A DNA stretch of 64,000 nucleotides, taken from contig CAWEAS010000010.1 of the NCBI GenBank assembly GCA_963807015.1, positions 1-64,000 of the forward strand, written 5' to 3'. Both the position numbers and the translations under genes were made by a program. The notes beneath the pieces were generated by a model, which was not told the DNA's origin, did not search any database, and saw nothing but the letters and a program-made list of their open reading frames with translations. Below, one piece after another: positions 35,717 through 44,181 of this stretch. This DNA is from JAJPKK01 sp963807015. Lineage in GTDB: Bacteria; Pseudomonadota; Alphaproteobacteria; Rhizobiales; Xanthobacteraceae. Positions within the stretch are counted from its first letter, which is position 1. Every line of letters starts with the position of its first letter.

Positions 35717-36583
35717 TCACGGCAGGCGCATCAGCGGCTCGCCCATGCGGATGCGGGCGCCCTCCTTCACGTTGTCGCACAGCGCGAACGTTCTCGGGGC
35801 GAAGACGATGATGGTCGATCCGTGCTCGAACCAGCCCATTTCCTCACCCTTCCGGAAAGAAGCATCGCAGGCGATGACGTTCGGTCCGCGATGGTTGAGG
35901 CTGAGCAGGATATCGAGGAAATGGAGGCGGATGCTGGCGACGAGGATGGCGGCGACCGGCACCAGGGTCACGAGATCGCCAGTGGCGGCGAGGCGCGTTT
36001 TCACGATCGCGCGCTCGTTCTTGCAGAACAGGTTTTCGATCCGCCGCAGCGCGATCGGATTGACGTTCCAGGTGTCGCCGGAAATGTAGGTGACGTGCTC
36101 GACGCGGCAGCCGTGCGGCGCGTGGAAGCGGTGATACATGCTCGATGTCAGCCGCAGCGTGACGTAGTGCGCGTCGCGATGCGCCGCGACCATGTCGGGG
36201 TCGCACAGGAGATCGCCAAGTTCGTAGGGGAAGCCCTTGATCTGATAGAGGGTGGTGCCGGCGACGGCGCCGCACGCGCCGATAATGGCATCGCACGGAC
36301 TGACAAGAACCTTGTCGTCGCGGTCGATCGGCCGTGCGCCGTCCTTGAGTTCGCGCACAAAGCAATCGTGCATGCTCTTGAATTGCGATTTCTTCGCTTC
36401 GCTGAGATCGAGGCCGGAAAAGAAGCGCCACAGGCCGATCGAAAGATCGCGGATCACCGGCTGCTCGATCTTGCTGAACCAGCCGATGAACTGCGTTGCG
36501 AAACGGCGCGGGATGCGATTCGTCACCAGGAAATTGAGGTCTTCCTGATCGACCAGCCGCAGGATTTTGGATCGCAGCGTCAT
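35717..36583 (-). CDS. psd: Phosphatidylserine decarboxylase (PSD-I type)
   Basis: 288 aa from MTLRSKILRLV at 36583; the open frame to 36640 would overlap the divergent aminotransferase gene. Conserved PSD segments are present: FFSGLDLSEAKK and FVRELKDGARPID, the core SSMYHRFHAPHGCRVEHVTY with the catalytic histidine, and the self-cleavage site FEHGSTIIVF in which G255-S256 would become the pyruvoyl terminus. The motif is HGST where bacterial enzymes usually have LGST or VGST. The proenzyme should split into beta and alpha chains and convert phosphatidylserine to phosphatidylethanolamine, the substrate of the nearby N-methyltransferase. A main psd/pssA pair probably lies elsewhere. Confidence 0.85.
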   Translation of the reverse strand: MTLRSKILRLVDQEDLNFLVTNRIPRRFATQFIGWFSKIEQPVIRDLSIGLWRFFSGLDLSEAKKSQFKSMHDCFVRELKDGARPIDRDDKVLVSPCDAIIGACGAVAGTTLYQIKGFPYELGDLLCDPDMVAAHRDAHYVTLRLTSSMYHRFHAPHGCRVEHVTYISGDTWNVNPIALRRIENLFCKNERAIVKTRLAATGDLVTLVPVAAILVASIRLHFLDILLSLNHRGPNVIACDASFRKGEEMGWFEHGSTIIVFAPRTFALCDNVKEGARIRMGEPLMRLP

Positions 36584-36618
36584 GATGCCGTAAACTCTGG
36601 GAATTAAACCCTGATTCG

Positions 36619-38316
36619 ATGGAACTCGGCGGCACCGCACTGGCGTTCTACGGGCTTGGCGCGACGGCGCTCGCGGCCTCGGCGCTGACGTTGAAGCGAC
36701 GCCTGGAACTCTCCAAAGCCAAGCACGGTTCGCTCGCCGGCCACGCGCGACTCGCCCGGCGCGTCGCCTCCCTGGTGCCGTTCTACGAATACGACGAGGC
36801 GCACTTCTTCTCGTCCGATGGCGCGCCGGCCGACGTCGCCGCGCGACGGCGCGACGGTTTCACGCGGCTCGCGGCGCTGTTCGAGACGCGCTTTCGCGAG
36901 ACCAACCGGCGCACGGCGGAGGTGGTCGACGCCATCTCGGACCTGCAGTTCACCGAAGCCTATCGGGTGCCGTTCCAGTACAGCCGCTTCGTGCGCGAGC
37001 ACCTGAAGATCGGCAGCTTCGTGCAGTCCTCCGAAGGCGTCACCGTCACCGATCTTGACGGCAACCGCTTCTACGATCTCACCGGATCGTATGGCGTCAA
37101 TCTCCTCGGCTACGACATCTACAAGGGTACCATGGAGCGCGGCCTCGCGCGCGTCCGCGAGCTCGGTCCCGTGCTCGGTCCCTACCATCCGGTGGTCGCG
37201 GATAACGTCAAGCGCCTGACCGCGATCTCCGGGCATGATGAAGTGTCGTTCCACATGTCCGGCACCGAGGCGGTGATGCAGGCGGTGCGGCTTGCGCGTT
37301 ACCACACCGGGCGCTCGCACCTGGTCCGCTTCTGCGGCGCCTATCACGGCTGGTGGGGCGACGTGCAGCCGGGTATCGGCAATCCGGTGCCGGCGCGGGA
37401 AACCTATACCCTCAAGGATCAATCCGAAGACGCCCTGCACGTCTTGCGCACGCGCCACAACATCGCCTGCGTGCTCGTCAATCCGCTGCAGGCGCTGCAT
37501 CCGAACGGATCGGCGCCGTCGGATTCCTCGCTGGTGGACAGCGGACGGCATGCCGACTTCGACCGGGAAGCCTATGCCGATTGGTTGAAGCGGCTGCGCG
37601 CGGTGTGCACCGAGCGCAACATCGTCCTGATCTTCGACGAGATCTTCGTCGGCTTTCGCCTCGCGCTCGGCGGTGCGCAGGAATATTTCGGCGTGCGGGC
37701 CGATCTCGTCACCTATGGCAAAACCGTCGGCGGCGGCTTCCCGATCGGCGTCGTGTGCGGCCGCCGCGATCTGATGAAGCGGTTTCGCGACGACCGGCCG
37801 GCCGACATCTGCTTTGCCCGCGGAACCTTCAACTCCCATCCCGTCGTGATGGGCGCAATGAACGAGTTCCTGCAGCTTCTCGATACGCCACAAGTCCGCG
37901 ACCTTTACTGCCGCCTCGACGAGCGCTGGAATGCGCGGGCGGCGCGGCTCAATCGGCGCCTGCAGGACGAGAAGCTGCCGGTCCAAGTTGTCAATCTCTC
38001 GTCGATCTGGACCGTCTGCTACACGCGCCCCTCGCGTTACAACTGGATGCTGCAATATTACCTGCGCGCGCAAGGCTTGGCGCTGAGCTGGATCGGGACC
38101 GGCCGGCTGATCTTCAGCCTCAACTATACCGACGCCGACTTTGATGCCGTTGTCGATCGTTTCGCCGCCGCCGCCCGCGCGATGGAACAGGACGGCTGGT
38201 GGTGGTCCGCGCCGGCGACCACGAACAAGTCGATCAAGCGTACGATTCTCAGAGAGATAATTGCGCAACGTCTCGCCGCGCTGCGCGGACATCGCGAACC
38301 CGCGGCGCGGACGTAA
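36619..38316 (+). CDS. Class III aminotransferase with N-terminal membrane anchor
   Basis: 565 aa, about 130 residues longer than glutamate-1-semialdehyde aminotransferases. Residues 4-22 (GGTALAFYGLGATALAASA) look like a signal anchor, followed by a helical region of about 80 residues. The PLP domain has SFHMSGTEAVMQAVRLAR, FCGAYHGWWGD, IFDEIFVGFRLA and the Schiff-base lysine K368 in VTYGKTVGGGFPIG. GSA-aminotransferase-like enzymes of this subtype occur as amino-transfer modules in lipid and polyketide pathways. It starts 35 bp from the divergent psd start, so the two share a control region. Substrate unknown. Confidence 0.83.
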   Translation: MELGGTALAFYGLGATALAASALTLKRRLELSKAKHGSLAGHARLARRVASLVPFYEYDEAHFFSSDGAPADVAARRRDGFTRLAALFETRFRETNRRTAEVVDAISDLQFTEAYRVPFQYSRFVREHLKIGSFVQSSEGVTVTDLDGNRFYDLTGSYGVNLLGYDIYKGTMERGLARVRELGPVLGPYHPVVADNVKRLTAISGHDEVSFHMSGTEAVMQAVRLARYHTGRSHLVRFCGAYHGWWGDVQPGIGNPVPARETYTLKDQSEDALHVLRTRHNIACVLVNPLQALHPNGSAPSDSSLVDSGRHADFDREAYADWLKRLRAVCTERNIVLIFDEIFVGFRLALGGAQEYFGVRADLVTYGKTVGGGFPIGVVCGRRDLMKRFRDDRPADICFARGTFNSHPVVMGAMNEFLQLLDTPQVRDLYCRLDERWNARAARLNRRLQDEKLPVQVVNLSSIWTVCYTRPSRYNWMLQYYLRAQGLALSWIGTGRLIFSLNYTDADFDAVVDRFAAAARAMEQDGWWWSAPATTNKSIKRTILREIIAQRLAALRGHREPAART

Positions 38317-38367
38317 TTTCCCCGCGACCAATCTTCGGTTCCCGATAGTGCAATTGCAATCCGCACC

Positions 38368-38480
38368 GTCATGCCCGCGAAAGCGGGCATCCAGTAACCA
38401 CCGGACTTGCGGTTGAAAGATGCCGTGACCCAATTGAAGCGCTGGGATTACTGGATCGCCCGGTCAAGCCGGGCGATGAC
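38368..38480. repeat. Palindromic BIME-like repeat
   Basis: GTCATGCCCGCGAAAGCGGG on the left and GCCCGGTCAAGCCGGGCGAT on the right, each a hairpin, joined by ATCCAGTAA/TTACTGGAT inverted arms. Between the convergent aminotransferase and Mpo1-like genes. Same family as 29776-29855. Confidence 0.75.
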
Positions 38481-38506
38481 AGTCAGAGAATGTTCGAAGC
38501 GAACCA

Positions 38507-39151
38507 TCAGCTCGCGTGCGGCGCTTCTTCGGCTTCTTCCTCGTCGAACTCGACCTTGCCGTGGTTCGGATCGATCAGCTCGCCGCGCAGCAAATGAAGC
38601 GGCGCCGCGGCGTAGAGCTTGATGTCGTGGAACGGGTCAGTGAGGATTTTCGTCGCCCAGACGAGCCCGGTCTGCACGTCCTTGAGGAAGAACAGGTGCA
38701 CGGTGCGGAACAAGAGACCGCCGGCGCCGACGGCGAGCCAGATCTGCGCCACATGACGCACGAACTCGGCCGTCCCGGTGTGCGGCGTGAATAGGCCGAA
38801 ATAGGTCGGATCGAAGTAGAGCGGGACCGGCGACAGCGCCCAGATCGACAGCAGTACCACTTTGCGCCGCAGGTTGTAGCCGACCTTGATCTCTTCCTTG
38901 TAATCGTGGCTCGCGTGATTGACCTGATCGTAGTCGCGCGGCTCGAAGAAAAAATGCCCGACCTGCCGGCTGGTCATGGCGACGAGCCAACCAACGAGGG
39001 CGGAAATCGCCGGGTCCTTCAGCACCATCACGTACGCGAACAGGAAGCTGATGGCGCTGACGAGATGGAGAGACTGATTGATGCGGCTGTGATGATAGTA
39101 GCGATGGTCATCCCAACGCTGCACTCGCAGAGCTTCGCGGAAGCCGGACAT
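38507..39151 (-). CDS. Membrane protein with a histidine pattern like Mpo1/DUF962
   Basis: 214 aa from MSGFREALRVQRW at 39151 (CGGGGAGAG upstream). Four hydrophobic segments. Conserved-looking residues cluster as H20, H21, N25 and H29 (YYHHSRINQSLHL), then W55, H66 and E70 (SRQVGHFFFEPRDY), then H79 and H82 (VNHASHDYKEE). The spacing resembles DUF962 proteins such as yeast Mpo1, an iron-dependent dioxygenase that shortens 2-hydroxy fatty acids. The C-terminus is acidic. Precedes no gene on its strand but follows the methyltransferase by 111 bp. Family call is tentative. Confidence 0.5.
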   Translation of the reverse strand: MSGFREALRVQRWDDHRYYHHSRINQSLHLVSAISFLFAYVMVLKDPAISALVGWLVAMTSRQVGHFFFEPRDYDQVNHASHDYKEEIKVGYNLRRKVVLLSIWALSPVPLYFDPTYFGLFTPHTGTAEFVRHVAQIWLAVGAGGLLFRTVHLFFLKDVQTGLVWATKILTDPFHDIKLYAAAPLHLLRGELIDPNHGKVEFDEEEAEEAPHAS

Positions 39152-39262
39152 GATCTCTCCCCGTCTAGCGGACATCCGCTCTTGCTATGGCGATTCGATG
39201 AACGACTTGTGACATGGTAAATTGCCGTTGCGGAACGGCAGGTTCGGAAGCGGGCGTCGCAG

Positions 39263-39979
39263 TCAGCCTGCAGCGCGAATGAAGGGCTGATCCGCTTGCC
39301 TTCCCGGCGCGTCGCCGTGCTTCGCGTCGCCTTCTTTGGCAAAGCGGATGAGCGCGAAGTGCCCGAACGGCGGCATCGCGCGGCGCTCTGCGAGCCGCAT
39401 GCCGGCGGTGCGCGCGGCCCATTGCGCGTAGCGCTGAAATGAGAATTCCGTGCGCCAGCCGAGCTTGCGCGCCGCCGGAGCAAACCATTTTTCGAGCGCA
39501 CGCCGCATGCCGGCTTCCGCGCCGACGCGGCTCACCAGCACGATCTCGCCGCCCGGTTTGAGCACGCGGGCGAATTCGTCGAGCGTCGCCTCGGGGTTCG
39601 GAACCGTGGTGATGACGTACTGCGCCACCACCACGTCGAACGATGCATCGGGGAAAGCCAGGTGCTCGGCGTCCATGACCCACAGCCCCTCGACATGGGT
39701 CAGGCCGAGCTCGGTGACGCGTTCGCGGGCCTTGACCAGCATCGGCTCCGAAATGTCGACGCCGCAGATATGATTGGTGCGGGAATAGTCGGGCAGCGAA
39801 ATGCCGGTGCCGACGCCGACCTCGAGAATTCGGCCGCCGATGCGTTCGGCGGCTTCGATTGCGGCCATGCGGCCGCGCTCGAATACCGCGCCGAAAACGA
39901 GATCATAGACCGGCGCCCATCGCGCATAGGCTTTGGTGATGGTTTCTTTGTCGAGACTATTGCGCAACAAGTCGGTCAT
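39263..39979 (-). CDS. Phospholipid N-methyltransferase (Rhodobacter-type Pmt)
   Basis: 238 aa SAM-dependent enzyme; start at 39979 (MTDLLRNSLD) follows GGGAGGGAG. The N-terminus TKAYARWAPVYDLVFGAVFE and the SAM motif ILEVGVGTGISLPDY match the Rhodobacter-type phosphatidylethanolamine N-methyltransferases (PmtX-like in Bradyrhizobium). Motif II NPEATLDEFARVLKPGGEI follows. It would methylate phosphatidylethanolamine toward phosphatidylcholine. The start lies inside the end of the upstream glycosyltransferase (23-bp overlap), so the two are co-translated. Confidence 0.85.
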   Translation of the reverse strand: MTDLLRNSLDKETITKAYARWAPVYDLVFGAVFERGRMAAIEAAERIGGRILEVGVGTGISLPDYSRTNHICGVDISEPMLVKARERVTELGLTHVEGLWVMDAEHLAFPDASFDVVVAQYVITTVPNPEATLDEFARVLKPGGEIVLVSRVGAEAGMRRALEKWFAPAARKLGWRTEFSFQRYAQWAARTAGMRLAERRAMPPFGHFALIRFAKEGDAKHGDAPGRQADQPFIRAAG

Positions 39980-41033
39980 GAATCGCTCCCTCCCGCACGT
40001 CCTCCTCGCATCGAAGGTTCCGTGCATTCCCATTCGCGGCCATGTTCCGCAGATGGCCGATGAACTGCCGCGCGCTCACCTCCCATGAGCATGTGAGTGC
40101 GAAGGCCCGGCACGCGCCGCGCGAGACGTGGAGCGCGGCAAGACACGCCGCCCGCAGATCGTCGCTCATGACGCCGACCGGATTGTTGCCGATCACGTCC
40201 TTCGGTCCGGTGACGGGGAAGGCCGCGATCGGAACGCCGCTCGCCAGTGCTTCGAGCTGAACAACGCCGAAGGTATCGGTGAGGCTTGGAAACACGAAAA
40301 CGTCGGTCGAGGCGAGGTGCGCGGCAAGCCGCTCGTTTTCGATGAGGCCAAGAAACTTGGCGTCCGGAAAGCGCTGACGAAGTTCCGCCTCTTGCGGACC
40401 AGAACCGATGATCGCCTTCGTCCCGGGCAGATCGAGCGAGAGAAAGGCTTCGAGGTTCTTCTCGACGGCGACGCGCCCGACATACACGAATATAGGGCGC
40501 GGAAACGGCAGTTCGATAGCGCGGTCGGGATGGAACAGCTTGGTGTCGACGCCGCGGGTCCACATGCCGAGATTGGAGAATCCACGCTGGCGCAGCTCGG
40601 ACATGAGCGAGGGCGTCGCCACCATGGTCACGGCCGCCGCCGCGTGAAACCGGCGCAGAATGCCGTAAATCCACGCGGAAGGAACCGGCGAGCGCGCCGC
40701 AATATATTCGGGGAACCGCGTTGTGTAGCTCGTCGTGAACGGTAAGCCGCGCTTGAGACAATAGGCGCGCGTGCGGTGGCCGATCGGGCCTTCAGTCGCG
40801 ATGTGGATTGCGTCGGGCCGATGTTGGTCGATGCGTTGTGCGATTTGTCGGCTCGACGCCAACGCCAGCCGGATATCGGGATAGGTCGGCAGCGGAACGC
40901 TCGGGAAGCCGTCGGGCGAGAGGAACTCGATCTCGACGCCGAGGCTCTTCGCGCTGCGCGCCAACGAGGTCAAGGTTCGGACAACACCATTGACCTGGGG
41001 ATGCCAAGCATCAGTCGCTATCAGAACCCGCAT
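39957..41033 (-). CDS. GT4-family glycosyltransferase, glycolipid-synthase-like
   Basis: 358 aa, two Rossmann domains: N-terminal MRVLIATDAWHPQVNGVVRT with the GGV-like loop (NGV), DAIHIATEGPIGHRTRAYC, TSYTTRFPEYIAARSP; C-terminal YVGRVAVEKNLEAFL, IIGSGPQEAEL and the EX7E-type VFPSLTDTFGVVQLEALASG. Close in style to the rhizobial diacylglycerol glycosyltransferases that make membrane glycolipids during phosphate shortage, and to MgtA mannosyltransferases. Coupling to a phospholipid methyltransferase supports a membrane-lipid role. A single PHO-box-like half site (CTGTCAT at 41064) upstream is not enough to claim phosphate control. Confidence 0.82.
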   Translation of the reverse strand: MRVLIATDAWHPQVNGVVRTLTSLARSAKSLGVEIEFLSPDGFPSVPLPTYPDIRLALASSRQIAQRIDQHRPDAIHIATEGPIGHRTRAYCLKRGLPFTTSYTTRFPEYIAARSPVPSAWIYGILRRFHAAAAVTMVATPSLMSELRQRGFSNLGMWTRGVDTKLFHPDRAIELPFPRPIFVYVGRVAVEKNLEAFLSLDLPGTKAIIGSGPQEAELRQRFPDAKFLGLIENERLAAHLASTDVFVFPSLTDTFGVVQLEALASGVPIAAFPVTGPKDVIGNNPVGVMSDDLRAACLAALHVSRGACRAFALTCSWEVSARQFIGHLRNMAANGNARNLRCEEDVREGAIHDRLVAQ

Positions 41034-41196
41034 CGTGCTTTGTCTCGGCCGCGCGCGGCCGCGCTGTCATCGAATCGCAGGCGCTACCATTACGATTTCA
41101 TGTCTCAATTGTGTGACTATGCACAAAGCGCGTTAATGCGCTGTCACGTGGCGGCCACGTAGGCAGCCAAGTAGGGTCGTGCCGCCCGCCGGCGCT

Positions 41197-43065
41197 TCAG
41201 TGAACCGGAGGATGCGGAATGGCGTCGATGAGTTCGCGCGTATACGCGGTCTGCGGCGCGTCGAGCACTTGTTCGCTCGATCCCTGCTCCACGATCTGGC
41301 CTGACCGCATGACAATGACGCGGTCGCAGAGCAGGCGGACCACGTGGAGGTCGTGCGAGACGAACAGATAGCTCATCCCGAGCCTGAGCTTGAGGTCCTG
41401 CAGCAGGTTGAGGACGACGGCCTGCACCGACACGTCAAGGGCTGCCGTCGGCTCGTCGAGGATGACGAGCTCCGGCCGTAGCGCAATCGCGCGCGCGATG
41501 CCGACGCGGGCCTTCTGGCCGCCGGAGAGCTGATGCGGAAAGCGGTCGAGCAATTCGACCGGCAGGCCTACTTCTTTCGCGAGTTCCTCGCAGCGCGCCC
41601 GCAAGGCATCGCCGCCTCTGACGCCGCCGAGCCGCATCAGCGGATCGGCGATGGCGCGCGCCGCGGTGAAGCGCGGATTGAGGCTATCGGTCGGATCTTG
41701 GAACACCATCTGGATGCGTTTGCGCATCGGCAGGGTCGCGAACTCCTTGGCGGCAATCGCGCCGATGTCTTCGCCGCCGAAACGGATGCTGCCCGAGGTC
41801 TTGTCGATGAGCCGCATCACCATCATCGAGGTGGTTGACTTGCCGCAGCCGGATTCGCCGACGAGGCCGACGCTTTCGCCGCGATTGACCGCAAAGCTGA
41901 TGCCGCCGACCGCGCGGAACGGTTGCGGTCCCTCCTTGCGGCCGAACAGCTTTGCGAGCGAGCCCGACAGCGCCCCGCGCGGGTACTCCTTGACGAGATT
42001 TTCGACCGCGAGCAGCGCCGCACCCTCCCTCTTCTCCCCTCCCCCTTGCGGGGAGGGGTCGGGGGTGGGGGTCGGCAAATGAGGCACCGCGGTGACCTGA
42101 TCTCCCGACCCCCGACCCTCCCCCGACATAAGGGCGTCCACGCCCGTCTTTGACGGGCTATGGGGGGAGGGAGAAGAGGCAGCAGTCCCCTCCTCCGCCG
42201 GCAAGAGGTCGCGCAACGTGACGCCGGGGCGTGGGGTCGCGCGCATCAGCTTGCGGGTGTAAGCGTGTGCGGGCGCCGCGAAAATCTGGCGCGAGGGCGC
42301 GGTCTCGACCACGCTGCCCTTCTCCATCACCACGACGCGGTCGCAATAGGTGGCGGCGAGACCGAGATCGTGAGTGATCAGGATCGTCGACATGCCGCGC
42401 TCGCGCGTCAGCTCGACGACAAGGTCCATCACCGCCTTCTGGGTGGTGACGTCGAGACCCGTGGTCGGCTCGTCGGCGATGAGAAGTTGCGGCCGGCACG
42501 CCAGCGCGAGCGCGATGACAATGCGCTGACACATGCCGCCGGACAGCTCGAACGGATAAGCGTGGTAGCGCTCCTCGGGATTGGAGATGCGCACGCGGCG
42601 CAGTGCGTCGATCGCCTTCTCCTTCACCTCGCTCCGCGAGGCCTGGACGTGATTGAGGAGAATATCCTCGATCTGCCGGCCGACCTTGCGGATGGGGTTG
42701 AGGGCGGCGCGCGGGTTTTGGAAAATCATCGACATTTCCCGCCCGCGCAGGTCGCGCATCTCGGCTTCGCTCGCCTTGCCCACGTCGACGCCGCTGAAAA
42801 GGATCGATCCGCCGGCAATGTGGCCGGCACGATCAAGAATGCGCATCACCGCGTAGGACGTCACCGACTTGCCGGAGCCCGACTCGCCGACGATACCGAG
42901 CGTCTCGCCTTTGGCGACAGAAATGTCGATGTGCTGGACCGCTCGCACCGGGCCGCGCCGCGTCGCGAATTCGACGGTCAGATCTTGCACGCGCAGCAGC
43001 GGCACATCGGAGACGAGCGTCGCGTTGCGGGTCCGGCTGTTCATGCGAGGTTCACTCAAGTCCAT
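41197..43065 (-). CDS. Fused twin-ATPase subunit of a peptide-type ABC importer
   Basis: 622 aa joining DppD-like and DppF-like ATPases. Domain 1: Walker A GESGSGKSV, signature LSGGMCQR, Walker B LLIADEPTTGLDV. Domain 2: GESGCGKST, LSGGQKARVGIARAIALRPE, LVILDEPTAALDVS. The linker (residues about 296-348) is Pro/Ser/Gly-rich and is encoded by a GC-rich inverted repeat, see 42023-42178. Start at 43065 with ATGGAG upstream. Last gene of the importer operon, after dppC-like and repeat copy C. Confidence 0.9.
   Translation of the reverse strand: MDLSEPRMNSRTRNATLVSDVPLLRVQDLTVEFATRRGPVRAVQHIDISVAKGETLGIVGESGSGKSVTSYAVMRILDRAGHIAGGSILFSGVDVGKASEAEMRDLRGREMSMIFQNPRAALNPIRKVGRQIEDILLNHVQASRSEVKEKAIDALRRVRISNPEERYHAYPFELSGGMCQRIVIALALACRPQLLIADEPTTGLDVTTQKAVMDLVVELTRERGMSTILITHDLGLAATYCDRVVVMEKGSVVETAPSRQIFAAPAHAYTRKLMRATPRPGVTLRDLLPAEEGTAASSPSPHSPSKTGVDALMSGEGRGSGDQVTAVPHLPTPTPDPSPQGGGEKREGAALLAVENLVKEYPRGALSGSLAKLFGRKEGPQPFRAVGGISFAVNRGESVGLVGESGCGKSTTSMMVMRLIDKTSGSIRFGGEDIGAIAAKEFATLPMRKRIQMVFQDPTDSLNPRFTAARAIADPLMRLGGVRGGDALRARCEELAKEVGLPVELLDRFPHQLSGGQKARVGIARAIALRPELVILDEPTAALDVSVQAVVLNLLQDLKLRLGMSYLFVSHDLHVVRLLCDRVIVMRSGQIVEQGSSEQVLDAPQTAYTRELIDAIPHPPVH
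42023..42178. repeat. GC-rich inverted repeat embedded in the ABC ATPase linker
   Basis: CTCCCTCTTCTCCCCTCCCC with GGGGTCGGGGGTGGGGGTCG on one side and CCCGACCCCCGACCCTCCCC ... GGGGGGAGGGAGAAG on the other. The arms pair over most of their length. Such elements are normally intergenic in Bradyrhizobium-like genomes; here the element is translated in frame as a 50-residue linker of the ATPase fusion without a stop codon. Confidence 0.75.
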
Positions 43066-43098
43066 GGCACGGACTCCATCATATCGCGGCGGCAACGC

Positions 43099-43248
43099 GT
43101 AAGGTGGGCAAAGGCGGCCGAGGCACTTCCGTTCTTGTGCAGGCATTCGGTCCGCCGTGCCCACGCGGTTGGAGCAAACGACGTGGGCACGGCGGACCCG
43201 ATTTCAGATCGCCAAATGAATCACCTCGGCCGCCTTTGCCCACCCTAC
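43099..43248. repeat. Dispersed inverted-repeat element, copy C
   Basis: 150 bp, ends GTAAGGTGGGCAAAGGCGGC and GCCGCCTTTGCCCACCCTAC, inner arms TCCGCCGTGCCCACG / GTGGGCACGGCGGA. Lies inside the importer operon between the dppC-like stop and the twin-ATPase start; it must be transcribed. Confidence 0.85.
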
Positions 43249-43263
43249 GCATGAGAGACCGGA

Positions 43264-44181
43264 TCACGTGCGGCGCTGGGGGTCGACGATGTCGCGCAGG
43301 CCGTCGCCGAGGAGGTTGAAGCAGAACACCGCAACCATCAGTGCGGCGCCCGGGAAGAACGCGATCCACCACTTGCCCGACACCATGTCGGCGGCGCCTT
43401 CCGCCACCATGATCCCCCATTCGGCGGTCGGCGGACGCACGCCGAGGCCGATAAAAGAGAGGCCTGCAGCATTGAGAATGGCGTAGCCCATGGTCAGCGA
43501 CATCTGCACCACCATGATCGGCATGACGTTGGGCAGGATCTGCGTCAGCACAATGCGCATTTCGCTATTGCCGCAGAGCCGCGCCGCCTGCACGAAGCCG
43601 GCGTCGCGCCGCACATTGGCTTCGGCCCGGGCAACGCGGGCATAGAGCGGGAAATTGATGATCGCGGTCGCGATCACGATATTGGTCACGGTGTTGCCAA
43701 GCGCCGCCACGATGCCCATGGCGAGCACGAACAGCGGAAACGCCATGATGGTGTCGGCGAGCCGGCCGACGATGCGGTCGGTCCAGCCGCCGTAGAAGCC
43801 GGCCATCACGCCGGAAACGCCGCCGAGCAGGAACACCAGCGCCACCGAAAACACGGCAATGGCAAGGTCGAGCTGGGTCGCGACCACGACGCGGCTGAGG
43901 ATGTCGCGACCGAGTTGGTCGGTGCCGAACCAGTGGCGCCACGACGGCGCTTCAAAAGCGGCGACGGTGTCGCTCGCCTGCGGATCGTAGGGCACGATCA
44001 GCGGGCCCAAGATCGCGCAGAGAACGATGAGGATGAACAGGCCGAACGCCAGCCCGGTGACGGGGTTTTCGCTGATGACATAGAGGGCGTGGCGGAAGAC
44101 CGACGACTGCCGGCGCACGGCGGTCGATTGCGCCGGGGCGGCTGCCGATTGCGTTCCGTCCACCGTCGTCTCGATCGTCAT
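43264..44181 (-). CDS. ABC importer permease, DppC type
   Basis: 305 aa. N-terminal OppC-like region (VFRHALYVISENPVTGLAFG) then five membrane helices and the EAA loop ARVARAEANVRRDAGFVQAAR ending in a typical LPNVMPIMVV. The sequence HWFGTDQLGRDILSRVV is the periplasmic signature of DppC/OppC permeases. Overlaps the dppB-like gene by 4 bp. Forms the channel with DppB and the twin ATPase. Confidence 0.92.
   Translation of the reverse strand: MTIETTVDGTQSAAAPAQSTAVRRQSSVFRHALYVISENPVTGLAFGLFILIVLCAILGPLIVPYDPQASDTVAAFEAPSWRHWFGTDQLGRDILSRVVVATQLDLAIAVFSVALVFLLGGVSGVMAGFYGGWTDRIVGRLADTIMAFPLFVLAMGIVAALGNTVTNIVIATAIINFPLYARVARAEANVRRDAGFVQAARLCGNSEMRIVLTQILPNVMPIMVVQMSLTMGYAILNAAGLSFIGLGVRPPTAEWGIMVAEGAADMVSGKWWIAFFPGAALMVAVFCFNLLGDGLRDIVDPQRRT

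Noticed and set aside
36604..38433. 609-codon open frame opposite the aminotransferase
   Set aside because: Shadow of a gene with clear PLP motifs; no start signal or homology.
41064..41070. PHO-box half site CTGTCAT upstream of the glycosyltransferase
   Set aside because: The second direct repeat expected 11 bp on is not there.
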